NCBI RefSeq assembly: GCF_000785435.2 | Contig: NZ_JTDB02000002.1 | Span: forward strand, 62,001-126,000 | DNA length: 64,000 nucleotides | Source: Paraburkholderia sacchari | GTDB lineage: Bacteria > Pseudomonadota > Gammaproteobacteria > Burkholderiales > Burkholderiaceae | Direction: 5' to 3' | Shown: in pieces, positions 43,311 through 53,649 of the stretch | Layout: each line of letters opens with the position of its first letter | Numbering within the stretch: position 1 is the first letter of the stretch | Program-made: the position numbers and the translations under genes | Notes under the pieces: model-generated | What the model saw: the letters and a program-made list of their open reading frames with translations, nothing else | Told to the model about the DNA's origin: nothing | Database searches by the model: none

Positions 43311-44066
43311 TCAGGCGCGCTGGAACGCGCGGCGCTTCATTTCGAGCTGCGTGATGTAGCGCTGGAGGCTGTTCTCGGCAGCGCCCGGCAGCGCCACGAA
43401 GCGAAAGCCGAGGTGATAGCGCCGGTCGCCGTTGGGCAAGTCGATGAAGCGCAGCACCGCGAGCGCCAGATCCACGCGCAGCGTGCCGTGCGCGCGCAAG
43501 TCGAGTTCGACGTCCGCGATCGTCAGGCCCATTTCGAAGGAAGCCGCCCGCGCGTCGGTCGTGCGCAGGCCAATGCCGCCGAGCGAGAGGTCGTGCACCT
43601 CGAACTGGAAGCGATCGCCGTTGGCGGGCATTGCGCCCCGGCACAGGCAGGGCTCCAGCACGGGCGTATCGACGCGGAAGTACTCGCGGCGCTGAATGTA
43701 GTAGAGCACCTCGGGGAAATCGGCCTCGAAGGCGGGGCGGCCTTCGAATTCGGTCTCGCGCGGCGTGGCGGTGGCGAATTCCACCCGCACGCCGTCGGGC
43801 GAGGCGTGGAACTGGCAGCGCGCGCTCGCGAGCACATCGCGGTTCTGCTCGGGCAAGGCGCCCCAGTCGAACACGAAGCTGCGCTCGCGCGTGTTCACTT
43901 CGAGAATGCGCGTGACCAGCTGGCCCGCGCCGTATTGCAAGGTCAGGAAGTCGCCCCGATTGGCGAGGTTGCGCAACTGCACGCCGACTTCCAGCGGGTT
44001 GCGCCGCCCATAGTCGGGGACGTCGCCTTCGGGAGCTTCCTGTTGATTCGACTGAACGGTATTCAT
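43311..44066 (-). CDS. ycgR: Flagellar brake protein YcgR (PilZ, c-di-GMP binding)
   Basis: A 251-residue cytoplasmic protein with an N-terminal YcgR domain and a C-terminal PilZ domain. The c-di-GMP-binding motifs are RREYFR (about residue 125) and DLSLGGIGLR (about residue 158). With c-di-GMP bound, YcgR slows the motor through FliG/MotA. It lies between flgK and flgJ on the same strand and has its own sigma-28-type promoter, so it should be a late gene. Confidence 0.93.
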   Translation of the reverse strand: MNTVQSNQQEAPEGDVPDYGRRNPLEVGVQLRNLANRGDFLTLQYGAGQLVTRILEVNTRERSFVFDWGALPEQNRDVLASARCQFHASPDGVRVEFATATPRETEFEGRPAFEADFPEVLYYIQRREYFRVDTPVLEPCLCRGAMPANGDRFQFEVHDLSLGGIGLRTTDARAASFEMGLTIADVELDLRAHGTLRVDLALAVLRFIDLPNGDRRYHLGFRFVALPGAAENSLQRYITQLEMKRRAFQRA

Positions 44067-44171
44067 GGGCCTGGCGCAATTTCGTGGACATGCCGGCGCG
44101 CCGCGGGCTGCACCACCGCGCGCCGTCCTGGCGGTTCTCCCCGCCCCTGATTTTTTTGGATCTCGCCTGCA

Positions 44172-44198
44172 TTAGCGGCAGGCGCGGGGAGAAATTTA
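44172..44198 (-). promoter_or_regulatory. Sigma-28 (FliA) promoter of ycgR
   Basis: On the minus strand TAAATTTC, 11 bases, then GCCGCTAA, about 105 bp before ycgR. Good match and spacing. It overlaps a pair of nested inverted repeats (44136-44192). Confidence 0.7.
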
Positions 44199-44243
44199 GG
44201 GGCGCCGTGCAAATATTCCGCGCGTCGACGCACGGGCGTGCGC

Positions 44244-45245
44244 TTACGCCATCTGCTGCATGATCGACATGAGCTTTTTCGCGTAGTGCGGGTCGGTCGC
44301 GTAGCCCGCGCGCTGCATGCCGTGCGCGAAGCTCTCCGCGCTGTGCGAGTTATTGATCACCGAGGCGTAGCGCGGGTTGTTCTTGAGCATGCTCGCGTAA
44401 TCGGCCATCGCTTCGTCGTAGGAGTCGTAGGCGCGGAACTTCTCGACCACGCGGTGCGGCGCGCCGTTCACGTACTCGGTCGTCATGGTCGAGACGGTCT
44501 TGCCGGTCCAGTCCCTGGTGGCCTTGATGCCGAACACGTTGTAGCTCGTCGAGCCGTCGGCCTTCATGATCTCGCGCTTGCCCCAGCCCGACTCCAGCGC
44601 CGCCTGGCCGACGATGAAGCGCGCCGGAATGCCGGTGGCCGCGCTCGCCTGCTGCGCGCCGCTTGCGAGCTTGTTCACGAAGGCGTCCACTTTTTCGTCG
44701 CCGTTGCCGCGCACCGGCGGCGTGAGCGCGCTATTGGCGTTCCAGCCCTGCGAGCGGCCGAGGGCGCCGTTTGCGGCGGCGTTGCCGTAGGCGCGGCCCA
44801 GCGCGTTGAGCATCGCCATGTTGCCTTCGTTGCCGCTGCCGCCCGCGCCCGCCATGCCCGCCATGCCCGACATCGCGCCACCCGCACCGCCAACACCGCC
44901 CGCGCCGTCCGCTCCAGCATCGCCGCCCATGCTGCGCATGAGCTGCTTGATCATGGCGTTCGCCACGCCAATGCCCTTGTTCGACATCTGCTGCGCGAGC
45001 TGCTGGTCCATCATCGAGACGAACTGCGCGCCGTCCTTCGAGTCGAGCGGGCCGTCGTCGGGCGTCGCGTCGCGCATGCTCTTGAGCATCATCTGCGTGA
45101 ACACGGCGTCGAACTGCTTCGCAGCCATCTTCACGCCCTGCTGTGGCGAGGCATTGGCGGCGGCGCGCATCGAGTCGAAGCCCTGCACGTCCAGCGCGAA
45201 GCGATTGGTGAGGTCGAGGCTGTTGCCGAGATTCGCGTTATCCAT
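44244..45245 (-). CDS. flgJ: Rod assembly protein and peptidoglycan hydrolase FlgJ
   Basis: A 333-residue periplasmic two-domain protein. The N-terminal rod-cap domain (AAKQFDAVFTQMMLKSMRDATPDDG) assembles the rod. A Gly/Ala/Met-rich linker follows (about 105-145). The C-terminal glucosaminidase domain has the catalytic Glu in GQAALESGWGKREI and the fold marker YNVFGIKATRDWTGKTVSTMTTEY. This dual form is the beta/gamma-proteobacterial type. Confidence 0.96.
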   Translation of the reverse strand: MDNANLGNSLDLTNRFALDVQGFDSMRAAANASPQQGVKMAAKQFDAVFTQMMLKSMRDATPDDGPLDSKDGAQFVSMMDQQLAQQMSNKGIGVANAMIKQLMRSMGGDAGADGAGGVGGAGGAMSGMAGMAGAGGSGNEGNMAMLNALGRAYGNAAANGALGRSQGWNANSALTPPVRGNGDEKVDAFVNKLASGAQQASAATGIPARFIVGQAALESGWGKREIMKADGSTSYNVFGIKATRDWTGKTVSTMTTEYVNGAPHRVVEKFRAYDSYDEAMADYASMLKNNPRYASVINNSHSAESFAHGMQRAGYATDPHYAKKLMSIMQQMA

Positions 45246-45254
45246 GCTGGCTCC

Positions 45255-46466
45255 TTAGATGATCTGAAGATCGGCGCGCAACGCGCCTGCCGCCTTCATC
45301 GCCTGCAGGATCGACATGAGGTCCGCGGGCGTCGCGCCCAGCGCGTTGAGCGCCTTCACGACTTCCGCGAGATTGGCGCCCGCCGTCACGAGCTTGAGCG
45401 ACCCGTTGTCCTGCTTCAACTGGATCTGCGACTGGCGCGCCGCCACCGTCTGGCCGTTCGAGAACGCGCCGGGCTGGCTCACCGCCGTCTGCGTGTTCAC
45501 GACCACCGAGAGATTGCCGTGCGCCACCGCGCAACTGTCGAGCGTGACCATCTGGTTCATCACGATCGAGCCGGTGCGCGCGTTGAGAATCACCTTGGCC
45601 GCGGGCTGTGCCGGGCGCACGTCGAGGTTCTGGATCTGCGCGATGAAGCTCACCTGCTCGGCGGGGTCGAGCGGACCGCGCACCTGGATCGTGCGGCCGT
45701 CCACGGCCGCGGCCGTGCCCTGGCCGAACAGGTTGTTGACCGCCGCCACGATGCGCTGCGTCGTGTCGTAGTCCATGTCGTTGACTTCCATCTGCAGGAC
45801 GCCGCCCGCCTGCGCGACCGGCGACGGCACGGCGCGCTCCACGGTCGCGCCGCCCGAGATGCGGCCCGCCGCGAGCTGGTTCACCTGCACCTTGCTGCCG
45901 TTGGCCGACGCGCCCGCGCCGCCCACCGCCACGTTGCCCTGCGCGATGGCGTAGACCTGGCCGTCGGCGCCCTTGAGCGGCGTGAGCAGCAGCGTGCCGC
46001 CGCGAATGCTCTTGGCGTTGGCGAGCGAGGACACGGTCACGTCGATCTGCTCGCCGGGCCGCGCGAACGGCGGCAGCGTGGCGGTCACGATCACGGCCGC
46101 GACGTTCTTCAACTGCATGTTGTTGAGCGTCTGCGAGAGGCCCGCCGCGCTCGACGTGTTGTTGATCGAGATGCCCAGGTTCGCGAGCATGTTCGCGAGC
46201 GTCTGGGTCGTGAACGGCGCCTGGGTGGTCTGGTCGCCGGTGCCGTCGAGGCCCACGACGAGGCCATAGCCGATCAGCGGGTTGTCGCGCACGCCGGTGA
46301 TCGACACGAGGTCTTTCACGCGCTCGGCATGCGCGGGCACGGCGTAAGCCAGCAGCGCGCCGCACGCGAAGATGAGGCCGACCACGAAGCCCAGTGCGGT
46401 GAGCAGGTCCTTCACGCGCGAGCGGCGCGTATGGCGTATGTGGAACAAGCGGCGGGTCTTTACCAT
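45255..46466 (-). CDS. flgI: Flagellar P-ring protein FlgI
   Basis: A 403-residue periplasmic protein that forms the P ring in the peptidoglycan layer. Signal sequence ends near [21 protein letters not shown]. Conserved stretches are [38 protein letters not shown] and [28 protein letters not shown]. The start at 46466 overlaps the end of flgH by 7 bp; it gives a rather long signal region, so a start a little further in is possible. Confidence 0.96.
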   Translation of the reverse strand: MVKTRRLFHIRHTRRSRVKDLLTALGFVVGLIFACGALLAYAVPAHAERVKDLVSITGVRDNPLIGYGLVVGLDGTGDQTTQAPFTTQTLANMLANLGISINNTSSAAGLSQTLNNMQLKNVAAVIVTATLPPFARPGEQIDVTVSSLANAKSIRGGTLLLTPLKGADGQVYAIAQGNVAVGGAGASANGSKVQVNQLAAGRISGGATVERAVPSPVAQAGGVLQMEVNDMDYDTTQRIVAAVNNLFGQGTAAAVDGRTIQVRGPLDPAEQVSFIAQIQNLDVRPAQPAAKVILNARTGSIVMNQMVTLDSCAVAHGNLSVVVNTQTAVSQPGAFSNGQTVAARQSQIQLKQDNGSLKLVTAGANLAEVVKALNALGATPADLMSILQAMKAAGALRADLQII

Positions 46467-47185
46467 GGCGCGAGATTCAGGAAAAAGCGTTGCAGCCAGC
46501 CCATGGTCTCGGCTTCGTCGATCACGCCTTTCGCGGAGTATTCGATCTTCGCGTCGGCCACATCGGTCGAGAGCACGGAGTTGTCGCCGGCCACGGTGTT
46601 CGGGTTCACCACGCCGGAGAAGCGCACGAATTCGTTGCCCTGGTTGATCAGCATCTGCTTCTCGCCCGAGACCACGAGGTTGCCGTTGGGCAGCACGTTC
46701 GTCACGGTCACGGTGATCACGCCCGTGAAGGTGTTCGATGCGTTCGCGCCGCCCGTGGCGTCGAACTGGTTCGCGCCCGAAGCCGTGAGGTTCATGCGCG
46801 TGAAGAAGCCCGGTGCAAAGCCGGCGACCGGCGCGGCCAGGTTCGTGCTGCCGCCGCGCTTGGTGTTCGCGCCCGAGGACTTGGTCGCGTTGATGTTTTC
46901 CGAAATGACGATGGTGAGAATGTCGCCGATATTGCGCGGGCGCTGATCCTCGAACAGCGGCCGCCCCACGTAGCCGGGGTTGTAGATCGACCCCGGCGAG
47001 CTGTTGACCGGCGGCGAAGGCGGCACGGCCGTCATCGGCTGCTGGGTGATCGGCTGCCGGTTCGGAATGTAGGCACAGCCTGCCAATGTGGCGAGCGCGA
47101 TGGCCGCCACGGCGGTGTGCAGCCTCGCTCGCGCACGCGTGTGCGTCGCGTGCTGGCGAGCGGGGGGGGATACGGACGCGTTCAT
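46460..47185 (-). CDS. flgH: Flagellar L-ring lipoprotein FlgH
   Basis: A 241-residue outer-membrane lipoprotein forming the L ring. Lipobox LATLAGC lies at about residue 37. Family features are [57 protein letters not shown] and the C-terminus [14 protein letters not shown]. The ATG at 47185 is 2 bp after the flgG stop. Confidence 0.97.
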   Translation of the reverse strand: MNASVSPPARQHATHTRARARLHTAVAAIALATLAGCAYIPNRQPITQQPMTAVPPSPPVNSSPGSIYNPGYVGRPLFEDQRPRNIGDILTIVISENINATKSSGANTKRGGSTNLAAPVAGFAPGFFTRMNLTASGANQFDATGGANASNTFTGVITVTVTNVLPNGNLVVSGEKQMLINQGNEFVRFSGVVNPNTVAGDNSVLSTDVADAKIEYSAKGVIDEAETMGWLQRFFLNLAPW

Positions 47186-47187
47186 GC

Positions 47188-47976
47188 TCAAACCTGCATC
47201 TGGCTCAGCGTCTGCAGCATCTGGTCGGAGGTCGTGACCGCCTTGCTGTTGATCTCGTAGGCGCGCTGCGTTTCGATCATGTTCACGAGTTCCTGCACCA
47301 CGTTCACGTTCGAAGCTTCCACGTAGCCCTGGTTGAGCGTGCCCGAGCCATTGAGGCCCGGCGTGGTCACCGTGGGCGCGCCCGACGAGGCCGTTTCCGA
47401 GAGCAGGTTCTGGCCGTTGCTCTGCAAGCCGGCCGGGTTGATGAACATGGCCAGTTGCAGCGAGCCCACCGTGGTGTTGTTCGCCGAGCCGGGCGTGGTG
47501 ACCGTCACCACGCCGTCGCTGCCGATGGTGAGCGAGGTGGCATTGGCGGGCACCGTGATGGTGGGCAGCACCGGGTAGCCGCTCGACGTCACGAGCTGGC
47601 CCTGCGAGTTGGTCTGGAACGAGCCGTCGCGCGTGTAGGCCGTGGTGCCGTCGGGCATCTGCACCTGCAGAAAGCCCGCGCCGTTGATGGCCACGTCCTT
47701 CGAGTTGCCGGTCTGCTGCAGGTTGCCCTGGGTGTAGAGGCGCTCGGTGGCGACCTGCTGCACGCCCGTGCCCACCTGGCTGCCCGAGGGCAATTCGGTG
47801 GTCTGCGTGGAATTCGCGCCCGGCTGGCGCAGCGTCTGGTACATGAGGTCCTCGAACACCGCGCGCGAGCCCTTGAAGCCATTGGTGCTCACGTTCGCGA
47901 GATTGTTGGAGATCACGTCCATTTGCGCCTGCTGCGCGTTCATGCCGGTGGCGGCGATGTAGAGCGATCGGTTCAC
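47188..47976 (-). CDS. flgG: Distal rod protein FlgG
   Basis: A 262-residue rod protein. N-terminus [35 protein letters not shown] with [15 protein letters not shown], the FlgG-specific stretch, and C-terminus [37 protein letters not shown]. Full-length and typical. Between it and flgF lies a 58-bp gap with two copies of TTAAAGGCTTGAGGC. Confidence 0.98.
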   Translation of the reverse strand: MNRSLYIAATGMNAQQAQMDVISNNLANVSTNGFKGSRAVFEDLMYQTLRQPGANSTQTTELPSGSQVGTGVQQVATERLYTQGNLQQTGNSKDVAINGAGFLQVQMPDGTTAYTRDGSFQTNSQGQLVTSSGYPVLPTITVPANATSLTIGSDGVVTVTTPGSANNTTVGSLQLAMFINPAGLQSNGQNLLSETASSGAPTVTTPGLNGSGTLNQGYVEASNVNVVQELVNMIETQRAYEINSKAVTTSDQMLQTLSQMQV

Positions 47977-48034
47977 GGTGTCTTTCTCCCGAAAGGCTTA
48001 ATGCTTAAAGGCTTGAGGCTTAAAGGCTTGAGGC

Positions 48035-48793
48035 TTAGCTGAAGTTGAGCAGCTGGTTCGCGCTCTGTTCGTTCTGGTCGGCGGTTTGCAGCAGCTTGGT
48101 CTGCATCTGGAACTGGCGCGCGTTGTCGATCATCGAGACCATCGCCGCGACCGGGCTCACGTTGCTGCCCTCGAGCGATTCCGTCGCGATCTGCACGCTC
48201 GGGTCGGCGTCGGCGGGGTTGCCGTCGCCGGTGCGAAAGAGGCCGTCGTCGCCGCGCGTGAGCGAGCCCGCGGGCGGGTTCACGAACTTGATCTGGTCGA
48301 TCATGGCGATGGCGCTCGCGGGGCTGCCCGGCGCGATCGCCGAAACCGTGCCGTCCTTGCCGATCGTGACCGCCGAGCCCGGCGGCACGGCGATCGGGCC
48401 GCCGCCGCCGATCACCTGGTAGTTCGCGGCGGTCACGAGCTGGCCGTTCTCGTCCACGTGCAGATTGCCGGCGCGCGTGTAGGCCTCGTTGCCGTCCGGA
48501 GTCAGCACGGAGATGAAGCCCGAGCCCTGCACGGCGATGTCGAGCGGGTTGCCGGTGCGCGAGATCGCGCCGGGCGTCATGTCCGCGCCAGGCGTGGACG
48601 ACAGCACGAAAGTGCGCGTGGTCGTGTTGTTCACGCTCGAGCCGTCGCCGAACGACATCGGCACGGCGCGGAAATTCGCGAGCTGCGCGCGAAAGCCAGT
48701 GGTCGAAACGTTTGCGAGGTTGTTCGCGACTACGGCCTGCTGTTCGAGTGCCTGGCTGGCGCCCGTCATCGCGGTGTAGATCAGTCGGTCCAT
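48035..48793 (-). CDS. flgF: Proximal rod protein FlgF
   Basis: A 252-residue rod protein, paralogue of Flg[36 protein letters not shown] at the N-terminus, SLEGSNVSPVAAMVSMIDNARQFQMQTKLLQTADQNEQSANQLL at the C-terminus. The start at 48793 was chosen from a longer open frame because the family begins here. Confidence 0.97.
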   Translation of the reverse strand: MDRLIYTAMTGASQALEQQAVVANNLANVSTTGFRAQLANFRAVPMSFGDGSSVNNTTTRTFVLSSTPGADMTPGAISRTGNPLDIAVQGSGFISVLTPDGNEAYTRAGNLHVDENGQLVTAANYQVIGGGGPIAVPPGSAVTIGKDGTVSAIAPGSPASAIAMIDQIKFVNPPAGSLTRGDDGLFRTGDGNPADADPSVQIATESLEGSNVSPVAAMVSMIDNARQFQMQTKLLQTADQNEQSANQLLNFS

Positions 48794-48840
48794 GATGTGC
48801 CCGGTGTCTGCGGATTGCTTTTGCCGATTGCGCTTGCGGA

Positions 48841-50094
48841 TTACAGCTGCAGCAGCGTCTGGTCGACGGTCTGCTGCGTCTTGATGGTCTGCGCGTTCGC
48901 CTGGTAGTTGCGCTGCGCCGTGATCAGGTCGACGAGCTGGTTCGTGAGGTCGACGTTCGACGACTCCACCGCGCCGCCCGTGAGCGTGCCGTGGTTGGTG
49001 CTGCCGGGCGTGGAGACCTGCGCCACGCCCGAGGCGGCCGTTTCCTGGAACTGGTTGCCGCCGAGGTTCAACAGGCCGTTCGGATTGTTGAAGTTGGCGA
49101 GCACGACCTGGCCGAGCGTCTTGGTCTGGCCGTTCGAATAGTTGCCGGTGATGGTGCCGTCCGAGCCGATCGTGAAGTTCGACAGCGTGCCGCTCGCATA
49201 GCCGTCCTGCGCGAGGTTGTTCACGCCGTTGGCGCTGCCGTACTGCGTCGTGCCCGAGAAGTTCAGCGTGATCGGCTGGTTGGTCTTCGAGCCGTCGGTC
49301 GGGTTGATCGTGATGGGAATGTCGCCGAGCGTGGTGGCGGTGCCCGTCGAATCGGCCGTGCTCAGGAGCTTGCCGGCGTTGTCGAAGGTCATCGTGCCCG
49401 CGGCCGTGGACGAAACCGCGCCCGCCGTGCCCGCGTAGACACTCCACTGCTGGTTGCCGCTCGCGTCGAGGCCGCCCTTCACGAAATACATGTTGATCTG
49501 CTGCGTGCCGCCCAGCGAGTCGTATGCGGTGATCGACGTCGAATAGTTGTAGGTGTTCGAGTTGGTGGCGTCGAACGGCGTCGCGGCAGGCGCGGTGGAC
49601 TGCGCGTTCAGGTTCAGCTGCGCCGTGATGCTGGTCGTCGTGACGGGCGAGATGTTGGTCGTCGGCACCTGGAGCGGCACCGTCTGCGCCGTGTTCACCA
49701 CGCCGTTCGTGCCCGCGCCATAGCCCATCAGCTGGAGGCCCGAGGCATCGGTGATATAGCCGTCCTTGTTGAGCTGGAACACGCCGTTGCGCGAGTACGT
49801 GACCGTGCCGTTATTCGACATCTGGTAGAAGCCGTTGCCGTTGATGGCGACGTCGAGCGCCTGGCCGGTCGTGGTGATCGTGCCTTGCGAGAAGTTCTGC
49901 TGCACTTGCGAGAGCGCCGCGCCCAGGCCGATCTGCGTATTGACCGCGGTGGCGACGGTGTTCGCGTAGACGTCGGCGAACTGTGCCGTGCTCTGCTTGA
50001 AGCCCACCGTGTTCGCGTTGGCGATGTTGTTGCCGATGACGTCGAGGTCGTTCGACGCTGCGGCGAGGCCGCTCAATCCTTGCTGGTAGCCCAT
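48841..50094 (-). CDS. flgE: Flagellar hook protein FlgE
   Basis: A 417-residue hook subunit, exported and polymerised outside the cell. N-terminus MGYQQGLSGLAAASNDLDVIGNNIANANTVGFKQS; C-terminus GAVESSNVDLTNQLVDLITAQRNYQANAQTIKTQQTVDQTLLQL. The middle domain is Thr/Ser-rich and variable as usual. Between flgF and flgD in the flgBCDEFGHIJ string. Confidence 0.98.
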   Translation of the reverse strand: MGYQQGLSGLAAASNDLDVIGNNIANANTVGFKQSTAQFADVYANTVATAVNTQIGLGAALSQVQQNFSQGTITTTGQALDVAINGNGFYQMSNNGTVTYSRNGVFQLNKDGYITDASGLQLMGYGAGTNGVVNTAQTVPLQVPTTNISPVTTTSITAQLNLNAQSTAPAATPFDATNSNTYNYSTSITAYDSLGGTQQINMYFVKGGLDASGNQQWSVYAGTAGAVSSTAAGTMTFDNAGKLLSTADSTGTATTLGDIPITINPTDGSKTNQPITLNFSGTTQYGSANGVNNLAQDGYASGTLSNFTIGSDGTITGNYSNGQTKTLGQVVLANFNNPNGLLNLGGNQFQETAASGVAQVSTPGSTNHGTLTGGAVESSNVDLTNQLVDLITAQRNYQANAQTIKTQQTVDQTLLQL

Positions 50095-50125
50095 GAGTGT
50101 CGACTCCGCTTAAGTCTTGTCTGGT

Positions 50126-50848
50126 TCAGAGAATGCCGGCCACGCCCGAGAGCGAGACCGTTTTGCCGTTGGCGAGCGAGAGGCCCGCGCCGCCGTCCGA
50201 TTGCTGGATCACGCCTTGCACCTTGCTCGCGACGAGCGCGGTGGCCGTGCCGGCCTGGCCGTTGATGGTCGCGCTCGCGCTCACGGTGTAGGCGCCGTCG
50301 GCCACCGCGTTGCCCGCCGTGTCGGTGCCGTTCCAGGTGACGGGGATGGTGCCCGCCGACTGCGCGCCGAGGTCGAGCGTGTTGACGACCTGGCCCGCCG
50401 AGTTGGTGATCGTGAGCTTCACGTCCGAGGCGGCCGAGGGCAGCGTCACGCCCAGTTGCGGCGCAGCGCCGCCCGTCACCGTCATGCTGCTGCCGGGCGC
50501 GAGCACGGTCGAGCCGATCAGCAGCGCGGCCTGCGCGTTCTGTCCCGCCGAGAGCTGCGTCGAGAGCGACGAGAGCGACGTGTTGAGCTGCTGGATGCCC
50601 GTGACCGTGTTGATCTGCGCGAGCTGCGAGGTCATCTGCGAGCTGTCCATTGGATTGGTCGGATCCTGGTTCTGCAACTGCGTGACGAGCAATTGCAGAA
50701 AGGTGTTCTGCAAGTCGGTGCCGCTCGTGCTGCCCGTGCCGCTCGCCGAGGATTTGCCCGACGCAGCCGCCGTGGGATTCATGGTGTCGAGCAGTTGCTG
50801 CGACACGGTGGCGGTGCTGCCGCCGATGGTGGTGTTGCTGGAGGTCAA
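50126..50848 (-). CDS. flgD: Hook cap protein FlgD
   Basis: A 240-residue scaffold for hook assembly. The conserved N-terminal segment TFLQLLVTQLQNQDPTNPMDSSQMTSQLAQI-type stretch is present (about residues 48-78), followed by a Tudor/Fn3-like domain in the C-terminal half (KLTITNSAGQVVNTLDLGAQ). The start codon is TTG (MTSSNTTIGG), supported by GAGGAG seven bases upstream and by the absence of an alternative ATG before the conserved region. Confidence 0.95.
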   Translation of the reverse strand: MTSSNTTIGGSTATVSQQLLDTMNPTAAASGKSSASGTGSTSGTDLQNTFLQLLVTQLQNQDPTNPMDSSQMTSQLAQINTVTGIQQLNTSLSSLSTQLSAGQNAQAALLIGSTVLAPGSSMTVTGGAAPQLGVTLPSAASDVKLTITNSAGQVVNTLDLGAQSAGTIPVTWNGTDTAGNAVADGAYTVSASATINGQAGTATALVASKVQGVIQQSDGGAGLSLANGKTVSLSGVAGIL

Positions 50849-50921
50849 CGCGTTCTCCTCGGATACGCTCGATGTTGCGGTGTAGCGCGGGGCTGCTGTC
50901 TCTGCTGTCTCAGGTGACGCT

Positions 50922-51347
50922 TCAGGTCCCGATGGTCAGGGTCTTGAGCATCAGCGTCTTCGCGGTGTTCAGCGTCTCGATGTTGGCCTGATACGAGCGC
51001 GAGGCCGAAATCATGTTCACCATCTCCTGCACCGGGTCCACGTTCGGCATCGAGACGTAGCCGTTGGCGTCCGCTGCCGGGTTGTCGGGCTCGTAGCTCT
51101 GCTTCATGGGCGTGGGGTCGTCGATCACGCCCGTCACCTTCACGCCGCCCACCTGCTGGCCCGACGCGCTGCGCGCGCCGCCGAGCGGGTCGACCGCGAA
51201 CACGACCTGCTTGGCCTTGTAAGGCTGGCCGTCGGGGCCGGTCGTGCTGTCGGCGTTGGCGAGGTTGGACGCCGTCACGTTCAGCCGCTGCGATTGCGCC
51301 GACATGGCCGAGCCCGCGACGCTGAAAATGTTCATCAGGGATGGCAT
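50922..51347 (-). CDS. flgC: Proximal rod protein FlgC
   Basis: A 141-residue rod protein. [46 protein letters not shown] at the N-terminus, [35 protein letters not shown] at the C-terminus. The start at 51347 is the one matching family length. Confidence 0.97.
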   Translation of the reverse strand: MPSLMNIFSVAGSAMSAQSQRLNVTASNLANADSTTGPDGQPYKAKQVVFAVDPLGGARSASGQQVGGVKVTGVIDDPTPMKQSYEPDNPAADANGYVSMPNVDPVQEMVNMISASRSYQANIETLNTAKTLMLKTLTIGT

Positions 51348-51379
51348 GGTTTCGTTGTCCTTCAGTTCACTCGGTTCGT

Positions 51380-51910
51380 TCAGTTCGAACCCGACTGGAT
51401 CGCCGAGAGCATCGTCTTGATCTGCTGCGAAAGCACCGTCATGCCGGATTCGAAATGCAGTGCGTTGTCGGCGAACTGCACGCGCTCGGTGTCGAGGTCG
51501 ACCGTGTTGCCGTCGAGCGCGGGCTGCGTCGGGTTGCGGTACATCACCGGGCTCGAATAAGTGTCGGCCTGGCCGCCGGTCGGGATCAGCTTCGTGTTGC
51601 CGGCCATGTGGCCCGCCTCGGTCGCGGCCATCGACATGCCGCTCGTCACGCCCGCGGGCTGCGTCAGCGCGAGCGGCTGGAAGTTGCCGCTTGCACCCCT
51701 GGCGCCCCTTGCGCCGCCAGCGGCGCCCGGCGTGGCGGCGCCCGCTTGCTTGAGCGCGCCCGCGAGCGAGGCCGAGAAGTCGACGTCGCGCGCCCGGTAG
51801 CCCGGCGTATCGGCGTTCGCGATGTTCGAGGACAGCAGCGCCTGGCGCGTTGCGCGCACATCGAGCGCTTCGCGGCCAAAGGCGAATTCGGCGTCGAGTT
51901 TGTCCAGCAT
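51380..51910 (-). CDS. flgB: Proximal rod protein FlgB
   Basis: A 176-residue rod protein. Conserved [28 protein letters not shown] near the start. The usual length is about 135-150; the excess is a Gly/Ala-rich insert near residues 55-80 ([17 protein letters not shown]). The ATG at 51910 has GGAG upstream; an earlier ATG would add 22 unconserved residues. It leads flgBCDEFGHIJ and is divergent from flgA. Confidence 0.96.
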   Translation of the reverse strand: MLDKLDAEFAFGREALDVRATRQALLSSNIANADTPGYRARDVDFSASLAGALKQAGAATPGAAGGARGARGASGNFQPLALTQPAGVTSGMSMAATEAGHMAGNTKLIPTGGQADTYSSPVMYRNPTQPALDGNTVDLDTERVQFADNALHFESGMTVLSQQIKTMLSAIQSGSN

Positions 51911-52064
51911 CCGGCGTTCTCCGTGACTCGAATTGAGGGGCTGCATGAAGACCGCATGAGCGCATGCATCGCGCATCCGGCAATGGGGCGAGGCACACAG
52001 GCCTTTTCACATGGAGACGAATGTTAGGCGCGCCTGACAATAACCAATCGGACGAATAGCCGGT

Positions 52065-52082
52065 AAAGCCCCCCTCTATTCG
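52065..52082 (+). promoter_or_regulatory. Shared 18-bp element upstream of flgA
   Basis: AAAGCCCCCCTCTATTCG, 66 bp before flgA, in the flgA/flgB divergent gap (51911-52148). Same AAA-N-CCC-NNN-TCTATTC pattern as upstream of fliF and fliL. Confidence 0.45.
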
Positions 52083-52148
52083 ACGCAAGCACGCGAGGGC
52101 CGCCGCCTAGAATGCGAAGCGTGTCAATGCAATGAATGGAGAACGACG

Positions 52149-53561
52149 ATGCCGCACACAGCCCTCTTTCGCGCGCGCCGCGAGGCTGCGGCGAGTCGTG
52201 CGCAGCGCCGTTCGATCTCGCATGCGTTTGCTGTTGTGGTTGCGGCGCTGGCCGTGAGCGGCGGCGCGCATGCACAAAGCGAAGCCGAAGCGGCTGGGCA
52301 GCAGATCTATATCGCGGGCCCCGGCGACCGCGCAGGCTCGGACGCCGCGCGCATGAGCGCGATGCTCGCGCAGGGCGGCGGCGCGGGTTCGAGGGCGGCT
52401 GCGGCAAACGCCGGCGCGAGCGCTAACGCTTACGCCCAAAACGCGGCCATGCTCGCGCGCCGCGCGCCAAGCGCGCAGCAAGACCCGCAGCAGGATTTCG
52501 CGCAAGCGCAAAACCAGCCGGGCATGATCGCGATTCCTGGGCCGGGCGAGCGTGGCCGCGCGGGCGAAGCCGCAGCGCCCGAGATCGTTACGATTCCCGC
52601 GCTGGGCGCACCGGAGACATCTGCCACAGCCACGTCGCCCGCGCTGCGTCCCGCTCTCGCGCGCGCTGTTCAACCGGTGCGCGTGCCAGCGGCGAGTGCG
52701 TCTGCAAGCGCGTCTGCAAGCGCATCGGCGTACCCGACTGCCGCCATGAACGGCAACCCAGGCACAGGTGGATTGCAGCGCGTGAATGTCGTCAGGCCGT
52801 CTAGCGCGGTCGCGCCGGTGGTCGTCGAAACTGCCGCGCCGGCTGCCGCCGCGAAGCTATCCACTGTGCCGGTAACGCGTGCGCCCGCCGCAAACGCGAG
52901 CGCCATGGCATACGGCCAGGCCGCGCAACTGCCTCCGGGCCAGGAAGACGGCGAACGCATCCGCGCCACCGTGGTCGCCTTCCTCCAGCAGCAGGCCGCG
53001 GGCTTGCCCGGCAAGGTGAGCGTGAGCGTCGGGCCGGTGTTCCCGCGCGGCCTCGCTGCTTGCGCCGCACTCGAACCCTTCATGCCGCCGGGGGCGCGCA
53101 TGTGGGGCCGCACGACCGTGGGCGTGCGCTGCGTCGGCGCGAAACCGTGGACGCTCTATGTGGTGGGGCGCGTGGCCGTCGACATCACCTATTACGTGGC
53201 CGCGCGCCAGATCGACGCGGGCCAGACGCTCTCCGCAACCGACTTCGTGCCGCGCGAAGGCGACCTCGCGAGCCTGCCGCAGACCATCATCACCGACCCC
53301 ACGCAAGCCAACGGCGCGGTCGCGCTCGCGCGCATCACGGCAGGCTTGCCGCTGCGCACCGACATGCTGCGCAGCGCTTCGTCGGTGGTGATCGGTCAGA
53401 CGGTCAAGGTGGTCGCGGTGGGCCCGAACTTCACGATTTCCGCCGAAGGCAGCGTGCTCAACAACGCCGCGCCCGGCCAGATGGTGCGCGTGCGCACGGC
53501 CGGCGGGCAGATCATCAGCGGCGTCGTGAAAGACGCCGCAACGGTGCAGGTGCAGATTTAG
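52149..53561 (+). CDS. flgA: P-ring assembly chaperone FlgA with a long disordered insert
   Basis: A 470-residue periplasmic protein. Signal peptide ends near VSGGAHAQ. About 230 Ala/Gln/Pro-rich residues follow, including a short SASASASASAS run, before the real FlgA part (from GEDGERIRATVVAFLQQQAAGLPGKVSVSVG). This ends in a SAF domain with RQIDAGQTLSATDFV and the C-terminal FTISAEGSVLNNAAPGQMVRVRTAGGQIISGVV. Typical FlgA is 220-240 residues, so the insert doubles its size. It is divergent from flgB. Confidence 0.95.
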   Translation: MPHTALFRARREAAASRAQRRSISHAFAVVVAALAVSGGAHAQSEAEAAGQQIYIAGPGDRAGSDAARMSAMLAQGGGAGSRAAAANAGASANAYAQNAAMLARRAPSAQQDPQQDFAQAQNQPGMIAIPGPGERGRAGEAAAPEIVTIPALGAPETSATATSPALRPALARAVQPVRVPAASASASASASASAYPTAAMNGNPGTGGLQRVNVVRPSSAVAPVVVETAAPAAAAKLSTVPVTRAPAANASAMAYGQAAQLPPGQEDGERIRATVVAFLQQQAAGLPGKVSVSVGPVFPRGLAACAALEPFMPPGARMWGRTTVGVRCVGAKPWTLYVVGRVAVDITYYVAARQIDAGQTLSATDFVPREGDLASLPQTIITDPTQANGAVALARITAGLPLRTDMLRSASSVVIGQTVKVVAVGPNFTISAEGSVLNNAAPGQMVRVRTAGGQIISGVVKDAATVQVQI

Positions 53562-53649
53562 GGCTCGATACCGGATTCGAAGCCAAAGGCGGTGCGGCGG
53601 CAGGGTGGGCAAGGATACGTAACAGCATGTAACGGCAGGATTTTCACGC

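Noticed and set aside
44136..44192. Nested inverted repeats (TCTCCCCGC with GCGGGGAGA; GCCTGC with GCAGGC) as a terminator of flgJ or ycgR
   Set aside because: There is no T-run on the right side and the region overlaps a good sigma-28 promoter for ycgR; the T-run at 44151-44157 lies inside the structure.
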